Assembly (NCBI RefSeq): GCF_003429665.1
Contig: NZ_QUWK01000001.1
Coordinates: forward strand, 270,156 to 334,155
Direction of reading: 5' to 3'
Length of the DNA stretch: 64,000 bases
DNA from: Sphaerochaeta halotolerans
Lineage (GTDB): Bacteria > Spirochaetota > Spirochaetia > Sphaerochaetales > Sphaerochaetaceae
A program made the position numbers and the translations under genes. Below the pieces are notes generated by a model that saw nothing but the letters and a program-made list of their open reading frames with translations, did no database searches and was not told where the DNA came from. Below, piece after piece: positions 34,762 through 42,942 of the stretch (the stretch's first letter is position 1; the number at the start of each line of letters is the position of its first letter).

Positions 34762-35670
34762 TTATTTTTCTTTTCTCTCCAAATCCCTTGCCAGCAGGCA
34801 CGCTCCATCGAGAGCAGTTCCTCTGCTTTCAATGATGACAAGGTGTTCCAGGCGTTCAGAGAGAAAGCGCTCAAAGAGTGGACGCACGACTGGGTCGTGT
34901 TCCAAAACACCACCCGCTACCACCAATTCATTGTTCTGAATCTCTGGATTCTGCACTGCTTTCACCAAGGCAACCAACTCCCTTGCAGCTTGTTCGAGAA
35001 TTGCGAGGGCTAGGGGGTCTTCCTGTATTGCAAACGTGGTCACGATCGGGGCGAGGGATGCGATGTCAGCCTTGCTGGCTTTGTGGTGCACATAAGAGAC
35101 CAACTCCTCACTCTTCTGAAGAGCACAGGCTTCCAGAAGCCTCTCCAGCATTGCTGTGGGAAGGTCCCGTCCATCGAGTGAGCGGAGTGACCTCATCAGA
35201 GCCTGATGAGCAATCCAGTAGGCCGATCCCTCATCACCCAGGAGGTATCCATACCCACCTGAACGTATGGTTTTTCCTTTCTTTGTTCTGCTCATTGCAA
35301 TACTGCCTGTTCCGCTGATTAATGCATACCCCTCGGGGCCGCCAAGGCCACCGGTCAGGAGAATCTCCCCATCGCTGCAGAGCTTGACAGGAACAGAGGG
35401 AAGCAGTGTCTCCAGGATGCTGGAAAAGGTATTTCTCTCTTGCTCTCTTCCCAGTCCGGCTGAACCAATGCATCCTGCTTTGAATGGTCCAAACTCCTTG
35501 ACTTGGTCAAAGAGCTCGCGCAGGTGTAGTGCAGCCTCTTCGGGTTTTCCGGTGTAGAGGTTGGTTGGTCCACCAGTTACCGAGCGTACCCGGTTCCCGT
35601 CTGTATCCTGGACGGCAAGACGTGAACGGGTTGCTCCTCCATCAATACCAAAGGTAAAGCCTTCTCTCAA
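34762..35670 (-). CDS. BadF/BcrA-type N-acetylhexosamine kinase
   Basis: A 302-aa sugar kinase with the ASKHA fold: GIDGGATRSRLAVQDTDG (phosphate 1), CIGSAGLGREQER, YALISGTGSIAMSR (phosphate 2), GGYGYLLGDEGSAYWIAHQAL and LVVAGGVLEH (adenosine). These match bacterial MurK/GlcNAc kinase-like proteins, which phosphorylate N-acetylmuramic acid or GlcNAc. Its start overlaps the murQ stop (ATGA), so kinase and etherase are coupled: MurNAc to MurNAc-6P to GlcNAc-6P plus lactate. Confidence 0.85.
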   Translation of the reverse strand: MREGFTFGIDGGATRSRLAVQDTDGNRVRSVTGGPTNLYTGKPEEAALHLRELFDQVKEFGPFKAGCIGSAGLGREQERNTFSSILETLLPSVPVKLCSDGEILLTGGLGGPEGYALISGTGSIAMSRTKKGKTIRSGGYGYLLGDEGSAYWIAHQALMRSLRSLDGRDLPTAMLERLLEACALQKSEELVSYVHHKASKADIASLAPIVTTFAIQEDPLALAILEQAARELVALVKAVQNPEIQNNELVVAGGVLEHDPVVRPLFERFLSERLEHLVIIESRGTALDGACLLARDLERKEK

Positions 35671-36578
35671 TGTACCACTCCTCTGCTGTCCAGTGCCCGG
35701 TTCAGGCTTCCTTCACTCTTCTCAAGCAAGTTTTTCGCATCCTCTGCATTGAGGGAGAGCATATGCATAAGGATGGCAACTCGGACATTCCCGTTGCTCG
35801 ACTCGTACAGCAATTCTGCTTCCTCTCGACTACAGGCAGTCACCTCACTGATCAGGCGCTTGGCACGGTCTACCAGCTTTGCGTTCAGGGGAAGCATGTC
35901 GACCATCAAGTTATTATTCACCTTCCCGATTCGGATCATCGCAGTGGTGGTAATCATGTTCAACACCAATTTCTGGGCTGTCCCCGATTTCATCCTCGTT
36001 GAGCCGGTGATGATTTCAGCATCGACGGCGATGTAGATCTTATGGTCTGCATGGTCGAATACCGCTGAGTATTCATTGCAGCTGATCGCTCCCACCTTTG
36101 CCCCGAGCTCCTGTGCCCAGGCCATTGCCCCAATGACATACGGTGCTTGGCCGCTGGCGGTAATGCCTACCAAGACGTCAGTAGAGGTGAAGCCTCTCCT
36201 TTTCAGTTCTTCAATCCCAGCCTCTGGGTCATCCTCTGCCGACTCAATGGCAGTGGTAAGGGCGGGAAGCCCCCCAGCGATAACCCCCTGGACCATGGTG
36301 GGTTTCACCCCGAAGGTCGGAGGACATTCAGAGGCATCCAGTACCCCAAGCCTCCCGGAAGTCCCAGCCCCGATGTAGAAGAGTCTTCCTCCTTTCTTGA
36401 AGGAGACCACGACATCATCCACCAGGGAAGCGATTTCGGGTAGCCTCTGGGCAACAGCAAGGGGGACCTTCTGGTCTTCTTGGTTGATGATGGTGAGTAT
36501 TTCAAGCGTGCTCTTGGTGTCGATGCGGTAGGAAGCTGGGTTTCTCATCTCTGTGGTAGGTAGATTGGTATGGGACAT
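35667..36578 (-). CDS. murQ: N-acetylmuramic acid 6-phosphate etherase
   Basis: A 303-aa SIS-domain protein. GGRLFYIGAGTSGRLGVLDASECPPTFG, TALTTAIESAEDDPEAG and ITGSTRMKSGTAQKLVLNMITTTAMIRIGKV are near-diagnostic for MurQ, including the catalytic glutamate in ESAEDD. The enzyme cleaves the lactyl ether of MurNAc-6-phosphate in peptidoglycan salvage. It lies 8 bp after an ABC permease gene, so the operon links amino-sugar import with breakdown. The operon promoter appears lost (see the junction near 37,850). Confidence 0.95.
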   Translation of the reverse strand: MSHTNLPTTEMRNPASYRIDTKSTLEILTIINQEDQKVPLAVAQRLPEIASLVDDVVVSFKKGGRLFYIGAGTSGRLGVLDASECPPTFGVKPTMVQGVIAGGLPALTTAIESAEDDPEAGIEELKRRGFTSTDVLVGITASGQAPYVIGAMAWAQELGAKVGAISCNEYSAVFDHADHKIYIAVDAEIITGSTRMKSGTAQKLVLNMITTTAMIRIGKVNNNLMVDMLPLNAKLVDRAKRLISEVTACSREEAELLYESSNGNVRVAILMHMLSLNAEDAKNLLEKSEGSLNRALDSRGVVH

Positions 36579-36586
36579 GGATTCTC

Positions 36587-37441
36587 CTATTTAACCGCAC
36601 CAGCGGTCATTCCCTTGATGAAGTACTTGGACATGAACAAGTACAGGATCAACATGGGCAGTATTGCTATGGATAGGCCGGTAAAGAGCAAGCTCCAGTT
36701 TGTGCTGTGTTGGCCAAAGAACGTCGAAAGTCCAACAGGCAGGGTTTTCACCTTGTCTGATTGGAGGAATACCAAGGGGAAGAAGAAGTCGTTCCAGATG
36801 GGTACAGCGTTATAGATGGTGACCAGGGCAATAGCCGGGGCAACCATCGGCATCACCACACGGCGGTAGATGGCAAAGTCATTGCATCCGTCGATTTTGG
36901 CAGCATACTCAAGTTCCAACGGGATTCCCTTCATGAACCCTGCCAGGATGAAGACGGTGGAGGGGAGTCCCATCGCCATGAAGATGAGTATGACCGAAAG
37001 TGGTTTGTTGATAAGCCCCAAGGTTTTGATCAGGAGGAAGAGAGGGATGATCGCAGCCTTCAAGGGAAGCATGATTCCACTCAGGAAGAGCATGTAGACC
37101 AACGTGTTGAGCCGGTAGGTGTATCTGCTTATACCGTAGGAAGCCATGGAACCAAAGAGGAGTACAAAGGCCATGCTGGTGGTGGTCACCAACAGGCTGT
37201 TGGCGAAGTACCTGGAAAAGCCCTTGTCTATCCATACCGTCTTGTAGGAGGAGAAACTGAACTCCTCCGGGAGGGAGAACGGGGTGGTGAGAATTGCACG
37301 GTTGTCCTTGAATGAGGAGAGCACCATGTTGATCAAAGGATAGAGGATGAGCAGTACATAGAGAGACATCACGAAGATGGCTATGGAGATAAAGAGTTTC
37401 TTTCCTGTGGAGGCTCCACGGTAGCGGAAGTCGGTGATCAT
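36587..37441 (-). CDS. Carbohydrate ABC permease (MalG type)
   Basis: A 284-aa permease with six spans and the EAA loop in GIPLELEYAAKIDGCNDFAIYRRVVMPMVAPA, as in CUT1-family sugar importers. The C terminus FMSKYFIKGMTAGAVK is typical. It overlaps the MalF-like gene by 4 bp and would pair with it to import an amino sugar or muropeptide-derived sugar. It is intact, but its partner is truncated. Confidence 0.92.
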   Translation of the reverse strand: MITDFRYRGASTGKKLFISIAIFVMSLYVLLILYPLINMVLSSFKDNRAILTTPFSLPEEFSFSSYKTVWIDKGFSRYFANSLLVTTTSMAFVLLFGSMASYGISRYTYRLNTLVYMLFLSGIMLPLKAAIIPLFLLIKTLGLINKPLSVILIFMAMGLPSTVFILAGFMKGIPLELEYAAKIDGCNDFAIYRRVVMPMVAPAIALVTIYNAVPIWNDFFFPLVFLQSDKVKTLPVGLSTFFGQHSTNWSLLFTGLSIAILPMLILYLFMSKYFIKGMTAGAVK

Positions 37442-37862
37442 AGCTGTACCTCCCGTTTTCTGGTTACAAAGATGGAGAGGAGGGAGACCGTGAAGGTCAA
37501 CAGGTAGATGACCAGGCCGATCGCCGAGCCAATCCCTATCTCTGGACTTCCTGCGTCGATCGAGCCAAAGGCTGTTCGATAGAACAGCGTCCCGATGGTG
37601 TCAGTGGAGTAGTTCGGAGCTCCATCCAAGCCGGTCATCGTATAGATCTGCTCGAATACGTTAAGGCTTCCAATAATGGTAAGTACCGTGATGATGGTGA
37701 TGGAGGGAATGATTAAGGGGAAGATAATCTTCCAGAAGAGCTTCCACTCTCCAGTTCCTTCCAGGTAGGCAGCTTCTAGGCACTCCTGGGGAACGTTGTC
37801 GATGGCAGCAAGGAATACGAGGGAGGCGAAGAAGAATGGTGCAACAGTAATTGCCATTACCC
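37438..37862 (-). pseudogene. Carbohydrate ABC permease (MalF type), C-terminal half only
   Basis: About 140 residues remain of a ~290-aa permease, from FFFASLVFLAAIDNVPQECLEAAYLEGTGEWKLFWKIIFPLIIPS (the EAA loop) to SIFVTRKREVQL. The N-terminal half with three membrane spans is missing. The sequence runs straight into the 3' part of a regulator gene on the opposite strand. The transporter cannot work without it, and the operon has lost its upstream end. Confidence 0.85.
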
Positions 37863-38074
37863 GCATCGGGGGAAACTCCCTCTCCCGCCAGGCAGATTAC
37901 ACGCTCAATGTCGTGAATAGCGAGTCGCTCTTCCGTGAAGGGGCCACGCTCAGCCGATTCGCTCAACTCCTGGTGGTGGACTTGGTCTACACCATGATCC
38001 TAGCCCGCCGCCACACAACTGTCAGTGCCCTGCTTAAACGGAAAAGGGAGGCAGCCAGGCATGTGTCGGGATGA
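37835..38074 (+). pseudogene. MurR/RpiR-type regulator, C-terminal fragment
   Basis: The SIS-domain end of an RpiR-family regulator is readable: ATVIAIT, SLSRQADYTLNVVNSESLFREGATLSRFAQLLVVDLVYTMIL. The N-terminal helix-turn-helix half is absent. Its apparent upstream codons overlap the MalF remnant on the other strand, so the exact join (about 37,825-37,875) cannot be fixed by eye. The simplest history is a deletion between two divergent genes, removing both 5' halves and everything between. Confidence 0.75.
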
Positions 38075-38084
38075 AGTGACTCAA

Positions 38085-38170
38085 TACTCTGCGTATTGTC
38101 AGAGTATAGCGTGAAAATTACTTTGCGTATTGTCGGAGTATAGCGTGAAAATTACTCTGCGTATTGTCAG
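38085..38170. repeat. 34-bp tandem repeat with internal stems (2.5 units)
   Basis: Units begin at 38085, 38119 and 38153. Each full unit contains TACTCTG-CGTATTGT-CAGAGTA followed by TAGCGTGAAAAT. In unit 2 the arms read TACTTTG and CGGAGTA, which still pair through G-U in plus-strand RNA. The third unit is cut after CAG. It lies 120-200 bp before the AbiEi-type gene. Confidence 0.75.
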
Positions 38171-38255
38171 TAGATTCACTTTCAAGCGCTACTTTAGCCG
38201 CTTGATACCACTATATTCTGAATAGTGTTCAAAATATGCTCTCTATCTTCTGAAA

Positions 38256-38272
38256 GTATGATATAATCATAC
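38256..38272. promoter_or_regulatory. Palindrome over the -10 of the AbiEi-type gene
   Basis: GTATGAT-ATA-ATCATAC, with perfect 7-bp arms, encloses the -10-like TATAAT and lies 18 bp before the GTG start and just before its AGGAG ribosome site. AbiEi antitoxins are known to repress their own promoter by binding inverted repeats, so this is a strong operator candidate. Confidence 0.65.
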
Positions 38273-38289
38273 GTATAGGAGATAGGATA

Positions 38290-38871
38290 GTGCTAAAGAC
38301 ACGGGAGTATGTGATGTATGAGTTGTCCTCATATGCCTCCCCAAAGGCAAAACTCACCCAGATGATTAAAAAAGGTGAGATTATCCAGATCATCCGTGGA
38401 GTGTATGCTGATAGCCTTTCTGATCCTCATCTCCCTGTTGCTGGTATGATCTATAGCCCGAGCTATATCTCCTTTGAAACTGCGCTGGCCTATCATCAGA
38501 TGATACCTGAGAGAGTATATGAAATGAAAAGCGCAGGGTTTCGCTTGAACAAGGAAAAACACTATGAAACCCCATTCGGACGATATAGTTTCCTGTATAT
38601 TCCTGAATCTGTCTTCCCCTGGGCGTTGGAGCCAGCCCCGGAGCAAGGCCATGGGTTTCGTCTCGCAACACCGGAGAAAGCATTGCTTGATACACTCTAT
38701 AAAATTCGCAAGATTCAGAGTAAAAAAGCTATCCAAGATTTGTTGTTTGATGATTTGCGGCTTTCTGAAGACCAAGTATATGCACTGGATTGGGAGATGA
38801 TGTCTTCCTTGGCTCCTCTGTATCACAGTACCACCTTACAGACCTTGTTACGATGGAAGGAACATGTATGA
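38290..38871 (+). CDS. AbiEi-type antitoxin/regulator
   Basis: A 193-aa protein with a GTG start behind AGGAGATAGGATA. The N terminus contains a winged helix (KAKLTQMIKKGEIIQIIRGVYAD), then YISFETALAYHQMIPERVYEM and LATPEKALLDTLYKIRK, the pattern of AbiEi-like type IV antitoxins. Its stop overlaps the next start (ATGA), where the AbiEii nucleotidyltransferase toxin should be, but only 36 codons of that remain. Palindromes upstream fit autoregulation. Confidence 0.82.
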   Translation: MLKTREYVMYELSSYASPKAKLTQMIKKGEIIQIIRGVYADSLSDPHLPVAGMIYSPSYISFETALAYHQMIPERVYEMKSAGFRLNKEKHYETPFGRYSFLYIPESVFPWALEPAPEQGHGFRLATPEKALLDTLYKIRKIQSKKAIQDLLFDDLRLSEDQVYALDWEMMSSLAPLYHSTTLQTLLRWKEHV

Positions 38872-38978
38872 AGAGAGAAATCGAGAAGATGCTGGAATTC
38901 TATCACTTAGAGTCTCCTAGGGATTCGGTGAATGCTTTGAAGGAAATTGTTCAGGAAGTGGTCTTACATTTGCCATGA
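38868..38978 (+). pseudogene. AbiEii nucleotidyltransferase toxin, 5' fragment
   Basis: ATG 38868 opens MKREIEKMLEFYHLESPRDSVNALKEIVQEVVL, the helical start of AbiEii proteins (normally about 250-300 aa), then stops after HLP. The GS-x10-D-x-D nucleotidyltransferase core is missing. The sequence joins the 3' end of a convergent HipB-like gene near 38,965, so a deletion removed the toxin and whatever followed. A more decayed copy of the same region is at 19453. Confidence 0.8.
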
Positions 38979-39292
38979 GTTTTCCTCTTTGTTGCACGTT
39001 TGCCAATGGGAAGCTTCATATCCTGGAGTGTTCTTCCCAATACATCATCCTTGGCAATGAGAAGCAAATCATCAACAAACCCGATGGCAAGCAGAACTTG
39101 TACATATGCTCCCATCGAGACAGAAGGTGAGCCCTTCTCGATTGCCCAGAGTGTTGCCCGGCTGATCCCCGCCCTCTCCGCAACCAGGGTTACAGGGAGT
39201 TCTCTTCGTAGTCTGGCTAGTTTTATCTGTACACCCATCTGAGTGAGTTTTCGCTGTGCTGAGGGTAACAGCGTGATCGTTTTCTGTCCCAT
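38951..39292 (-). CDS. HipB-like XRE antitoxin, orphan
   Basis: A 113-aa protein. LTQMGVQIKLARLRRELPVTLVAERAGISRATLWAIEKGSPSVSMGAYVQVLLAIG is an XRE helix-turn-helix of the group found before HipA kinases; DDVLGRTLQDMKL at the end is also usual. The normal C terminus would be near RKTHGK; the last codons read into the deletion junction. No hipA follows on the minus strand, only the truncated AbiEii piece. A toxin gene has probably been lost here. Confidence 0.78.
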   Translation of the reverse strand: MGQKTITLLPSAQRKLTQMGVQIKLARLRRELPVTLVAERAGISRATLWAIEKGSPSVSMGAYVQVLLAIGFVDDLLLIAKDDVLGRTLQDMKLPIGKRATKRKTHGKCKTTS

Positions 39293-39468
39293 AGAAAAAG
39301 CTTAGGTTCTTTCTATCGAGTTTTCAATGAACTGACAGGTTAATGTTTAATTATAGAAACAAATATAGCATATAGTCTTTAATATTGAACATTATTTATG
39401 CGTCAGTGATACCGAGTACCCATAAGACACCCATGCAAGGTAACAGATAACATGCATACAGGGAGGGT

Positions 39469-39960
39469 TTATTGTGTGGCAAGTGCTTCAAGTCGGTTGA
39501 ATGCATCATTCCAGGGGAGTCTTCGTTTATGGTTTTTCATTTCTTGGTATGCATTAAATGCTGTTTTCTTGGTAATGATATCATATTGAACCATGTGTTC
39601 TACAACCCAAAGAGTTCCCATGCAGGCAACTCCCTCTTCCCTTGCAGCACTCCTTAAGTCTTCATCTCCTGTAAGAAGTGGACATTGTTCTTGCTTTGCA
39701 AGCATTAACGCAAAACAATCATTTCTACTTGGTTTTGGATATTTCTCAATTATAGTAGTGACTTCCTTCAATGAGTGGATGGAGAGTTCTTGGAGTAACA
39801 AGCCATAATCAAGCAAGTACTCATGAGAATTTTCCAGTTCCTCGAAATAAAGAATGTCAGGAACCGCGAAAGAGAAGGGGAGACTGAATAATTCCTTTAA
39901 AATATGACCCTCTTCTAGGTCTATAATGATATTAGTGTCACTAATGAGAACTGGCATCAC
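39469..39960 (-). CDS. PIN-like/DUF3368-type putative nuclease partner of ImmA gene
   Basis: A 163-aa protein. LISDTNIIIDLEEG near the start supplies the first aspartate, and LLTGDEDLRSAAREEGVACMGTLWVVEHM carries the later acidic residues and hydrophobic strand of PIN-domain ribonucleases. Its start overlaps the stop of the ImmA/XRE gene (ATGA). Such XRE-ImmA plus PIN pairs occur as toxin-antitoxin or phage-defence units. Both genes here look complete. Confidence 0.78.
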   Translation of the reverse strand: MMPVLISDTNIIIDLEEGHILKELFSLPFSFAVPDILYFEELENSHEYLLDYGLLLQELSIHSLKEVTTIIEKYPKPSRNDCFALMLAKQEQCPLLTGDEDLRSAAREEGVACMGTLWVVEHMVQYDIITKKTAFNAYQEMKNHKRRLPWNDAFNRLEALATQ

Positions 39961-41003
39961 TCTTTTCCCATAAACCTATCCGCATGGAACTCCATCAAGT
40001 TCTTTCCCAATAATTCTGCAGCTTTCGATTCTCCAATGATGTGTTCTCCAAGAGCACGATACACAAGTCTGGTAAAGAGGGAAGATTGTTCACAGCGGTA
40101 TGGTTCTCCCGGCTCCTGTTTTCTCCAACCTCTAGAGGAAAATAGTTTACATACGTTCGTGTATTCAGTTTGTGATATGATCTCTGTATCGAAAGCCCTT
40201 CTTATACACGCTTGCATGCTGATGCCATAGCGTTGTTTCAGATGGTAGAGCTCAGCTATTTCCAAGGAATGTCTTTTCTCTCCAATCTCTCTCTTAAGAG
40301 AGTCGAGAGGAAGCAGAAAGGATCCTGCGAAACGATGGCAGCAGAGCTCTTCATCGAGATTGCTATCCAACGAACTAGATAAGAGATGATGTGCAAGTTC
40401 ATGCGCCATCGTAAATCGTTGGCGTGTTCCATCCCCATTGCTTTGGCACACGATGATTGGCATGTCCTCAATTACTGCTTGTAATCCATCGCACATACCT
40501 TCACTCGCATATGAAATCATGATGACTATATACCCATGTTCTTCTAGAAGGGCCGTAAGATCAGTAATGCCCTGTGATCCAAGTCCCCATTTCTCACGGA
40601 TGCTATTTGCATACATTTCTACATCTTCATAGGTATGCAGGGTATTTACCGGTAGGTCCAAATTCGGTGAATCGATCGGAAAATTAGGCCAGAGGTTCTT
40701 GAGCTCCATCCAACGTTCTGCTTGATCTACTACTTCAGCTTCTATCTTGTGTAATGTCTTCTTTGGAAGGGATGCTCTTTTCCTATACTGTATCTCACCC
40801 AGTACTATCGTATTGGGGCGAAAAAAGTATTCACTCTTTACTCCTAGAGTTTTTGCGAGACGAATGAGCACAGGAGAGGAAGGCATGCTTTCTCCATGTT
40901 CATATTTCTTGATCATGTTTGCACTGACACCAACGCTGTCTCCAAGTTCCTTCATTGATAATCCGGAAGCAGAGCGAGCACGTCTAAATCGTTCTCCAAA
41001 CAT
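39957..41003 (-). CDS. XRE HTH plus ImmA/IrrE metallopeptidase
   Basis: A 348-aa protein. Residues 1-60 are an XRE helix-turn-helix (FRRARSASGLSMKELGDSVGVSANMIKKYEHGESMPS). The ImmA/IrrE domain follows with the zinc motif HELAHH in TMAHELAHHLLSS and a downstream glutamate in EELCCHRFAGSFLLP. ImmA-type peptidases cut repressors, so this fusion may act as repressor and protease together. It is the first gene of the pair with the PIN-like protein. Confidence 0.88.
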   Translation of the reverse strand: MFGERFRRARSASGLSMKELGDSVGVSANMIKKYEHGESMPSSPVLIRLAKTLGVKSEYFFRPNTIVLGEIQYRKRASLPKKTLHKIEAEVVDQAERWMELKNLWPNFPIDSPNLDLPVNTLHTYEDVEMYANSIREKWGLGSQGITDLTALLEEHGYIVIMISYASEGMCDGLQAVIEDMPIIVCQSNGDGTRQRFTMAHELAHHLLSSSLDSNLDEELCCHRFAGSFLLPLDSLKREIGEKRHSLEIAELYHLKQRYGISMQACIRRAFDTEIISQTEYTNVCKLFSSRGWRKQEPGEPYRCEQSSLFTRLVYRALGEHIIGESKAAELLGKNLMEFHADRFMGKE

Positions 41004-41299
41004 GGCAGGACCTCCTTACGGTTTATATAATATAGTAATTTAATAAAAACGTAAACCAAAAGAGTAGATATTTTGGGATTATTATTGATATAGTTCTCTA
41101 GGTTACGAGCAATTACTGAAACAACGCTCCTTAAGGATGTGTGAGTAACTATCGCTTCGTCTGAATATTCTTGTGCGCTGAAAGCGCTTGTCCGATACCG
41201 AGGGAATCAATCCGAACCGTTGATGATGACTGTAGCGGGACTGCTTGAATGGGGTGGCCTCAGCCATCTCAAAACAGGCGGAGTCGAAGCAAACGGCCT
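41004..41299. other. Gene-free stretch
   Basis: The first ~60 bp form the promoter region of the XRE-ImmA gene, AT-rich with TATATAATATAG near 41,024. Beyond that I see no coding frame with a recognisable product. Sequence style changes near 41,200 to higher GC, matching the transposase-like fragment that follows. Confidence 0.4.
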
Positions 41300-41418
41300 T
41301 TACTGCGATTCCTCAGGTTTCAATCCATAGAGCTCACGCATTGACCTGTCATGGTTTTCACCCACCGCTTGGATGTTTGTCTTGTAGGCGTCGTACTTGA
41401 TCCTGTCCAGACAGTGTC
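41300..41418 (-). pseudogene. Unidentified C-terminal gene fragment, possibly transposase
   Basis: On the minus strand a frame reads CLDRIKYDAYKTNIQAVGEN, then HDRSMRELYGLKPEESQ, and ends in TAA at 41300. It has no start or upstream portion; the sequence changes character past 41,420. Codon style is that of a real protein end rather than chance. It may be the tail of a transposase or phage-type protein; I could not place the family. 41,419-41,628 holds nothing recognisable. Confidence 0.4.
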
Positions 41419-41628
41419 GTTGAGTAGGTAAAAATTTGCTTGTTTGTATACATGAGTGAGGAGTCTTCCATCTATCTATAAGAAACTGATGAGAATACGA
41501 TATGCACGATATTGTTATCTGAATGAATATTTACCCCTTCTTCGTTGCGTGACTGTGGGTAGATTGCATAATCCAAAATGCTCGAATGCGCTTTTGATAT
41601 CTCTCTTTACTTGGAGTGAACTATGCGC

Positions 41629-42009
41629 TTAATTTACTATACAACCAAATAATGTACCTAACCCTTCCTCAGATAGATGGCTCATTATTTTCATATTTCT
41701 GCATTGGAGACTTACTGTGTCTTCAGGAAAATGATCAAACCCGATATCTATATCAAAGACTGTATCGAGGGGAAGGTTATGCTCATTTGCATTGAAACGT
41801 ATGTGTTGAGAATGGCACCTTTCTCCGTTTGGTTCGTAATACTGTATTAAAGAAGTGCCAGTGACCAAAAAGTATTCAATCTGAGGCGTAATCATGCTAT
41901 TTGGACATCCAAGATACATGAAATATCAATCCTTCACAATCTCATCTTGCTGAAATGGAAAGTCATGCCACTTGAATAATACTCCAACTTGGAAATTGTC
42001 GAGGTTCAC
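41629..42009 (-). pseudogene. Partner of Panacea antitoxin, broken by one nonsense codon
   Basis: From GTG 42009 the frame reads NLDNFQVGVLFKWHDFPFQQ, then DEIVKD, a TGA, then YFMYLGCPNSMITPQIEYFL and onward to 41629 with no other stop. A single CGA-to-TGA change (arginine expected before the YFMYLG strand) explains the break. An internal ATG at 41919 could still give a 96-aa C-terminal fragment. It lies directly after the Panacea (DUF4065) gene, the usual place of a toxin. The toxin family itself is not one I can name. Confidence 0.65.
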
Positions 42010-42025
42010 AATTTTGAGTTCCTAT

Positions 42026-42604
42026 CTAGATGACATTTTTCATGAAATGTTGGACTGCAGCCTCTTCGATAGGAGTTCTCGCAGTAATATCCTTTTCCAA
42101 GATATTTGGAAACGAATCCAGTGGATTAATCGGTACTCTTTGACTCGTATTTCTCTTGCTCCAGGCCTTTTTCCAAGCCGGGATTTCTCTATGTGTAATT
42201 TCACAAATCTTATCACAAGTGATATCCCGAGATGCATATTTCTCTAGAGTTGATTCTATCAAATCAAGTTCATGATCTGAAAAGAATTCCAGATTTGGTT
42301 CTGCCACTGGTTCATAGATTATCTGTTGTTCACTGGTCTTTTTCAGAACTACGGTATCTCTAAATGGTTGATTTCTCAAATTCTCTTCACGGTTATCATA
42401 CAGTACACTCGGCACTGGTCCATTTGTGAGTGCTATATAATCGAGGTCGAACATTGTTCTTCCAGTTTCTTTTACTTCTGTAAAATCAATCAAAGCAAGA
42501 TACTTATAGATATATGTCTGATATGCAGGCTTGTTTGTGAGCTTCTTATGGATGATTGCAATATACGCAAGAGCGTTTTCTAATCTTTCCTTCTCGTATG
42601 CCAA
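42026..42604 (-). CDS. Panacea/DUF4065 (SocA-like) antitoxin
   Basis: A 192-aa protein; TTG start at 42604 with AAAGGAG seven bases upstream. YKYLALIDFTEVKETGRTMFDLDYIALTNGPVPSVLYD is the hallmark of the Panacea domain, which serves as a hyper-variable antitoxin module paired with many unrelated toxins. The C-terminal part (ITARTPIEEAAVQHF) is typical. The partner gene downstream carries a stop codon, leaving the antitoxin alone. Confidence 0.85.
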   Translation of the reverse strand: MAYEKERLENALAYIAIIHKKLTNKPAYQTYIYKYLALIDFTEVKETGRTMFDLDYIALTNGPVPSVLYDNREENLRNQPFRDTVVLKKTSEQQIIYEPVAEPNLEFFSDHELDLIESTLEKYASRDITCDKICEITHREIPAWKKAWSKRNTSQRVPINPLDSFPNILEKDITARTPIEEAAVQHFMKNVI

Positions 42605-42942
42605 GACATGCTCCTTTTTCCATACAATACTAAGTGTATATTCTATATATACGATATTCTAATGACAGGCTGAAGTCAACGAGTGTCTTCTACGATTTTG
42701 TATAAATAGCTATATTTCAGCACTTATAGTGCTTATAATACGTATTCCTAACAATGCAATGCTAGTCAAGAAACATGCAAACATTGCAAGAGCTGTGAGG
42801 ATGGAACAGCTCTTCAGGTGGTTCATCAACGAGGGGGCTTGGACCCCTTTGTCGCCAACTTGACGATTTACCAGATGCTCAATGAGCTGGAGCTTTCCTC
42901 TGCAGAGAAGGATGTGAAGATATCTCCCCTGGCTAACCAGAC
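42605..42942. other. Intergenic DNA with a possible gene relic
   Basis: 42,605-42,770 is AT-rich promoter sequence for the Panacea gene. From about 42,775 a GC-richer plus-strand stretch reads DPFVANLTIYQMLNELELSSAEKDVKISPLANQTYRLI in one frame without a start or stop at sensible places. It looks like a fragment of an unknown gene joined to the 3' end of the AlbA_2-type gene near 42,960. Confidence 0.35.

Noticed and set aside
37796..37834. ATG 37796 as a true start of the regulator fragment
   Set aside because: These bases encode the MalF remnant on the other strand; the AKKNGATVIAIT-like reading is partly coincidence at the junction.
38085..38170. Possible CRISPR array
   Set aside because: The 34-bp units are contiguous with no spacers, and no cas genes are present.
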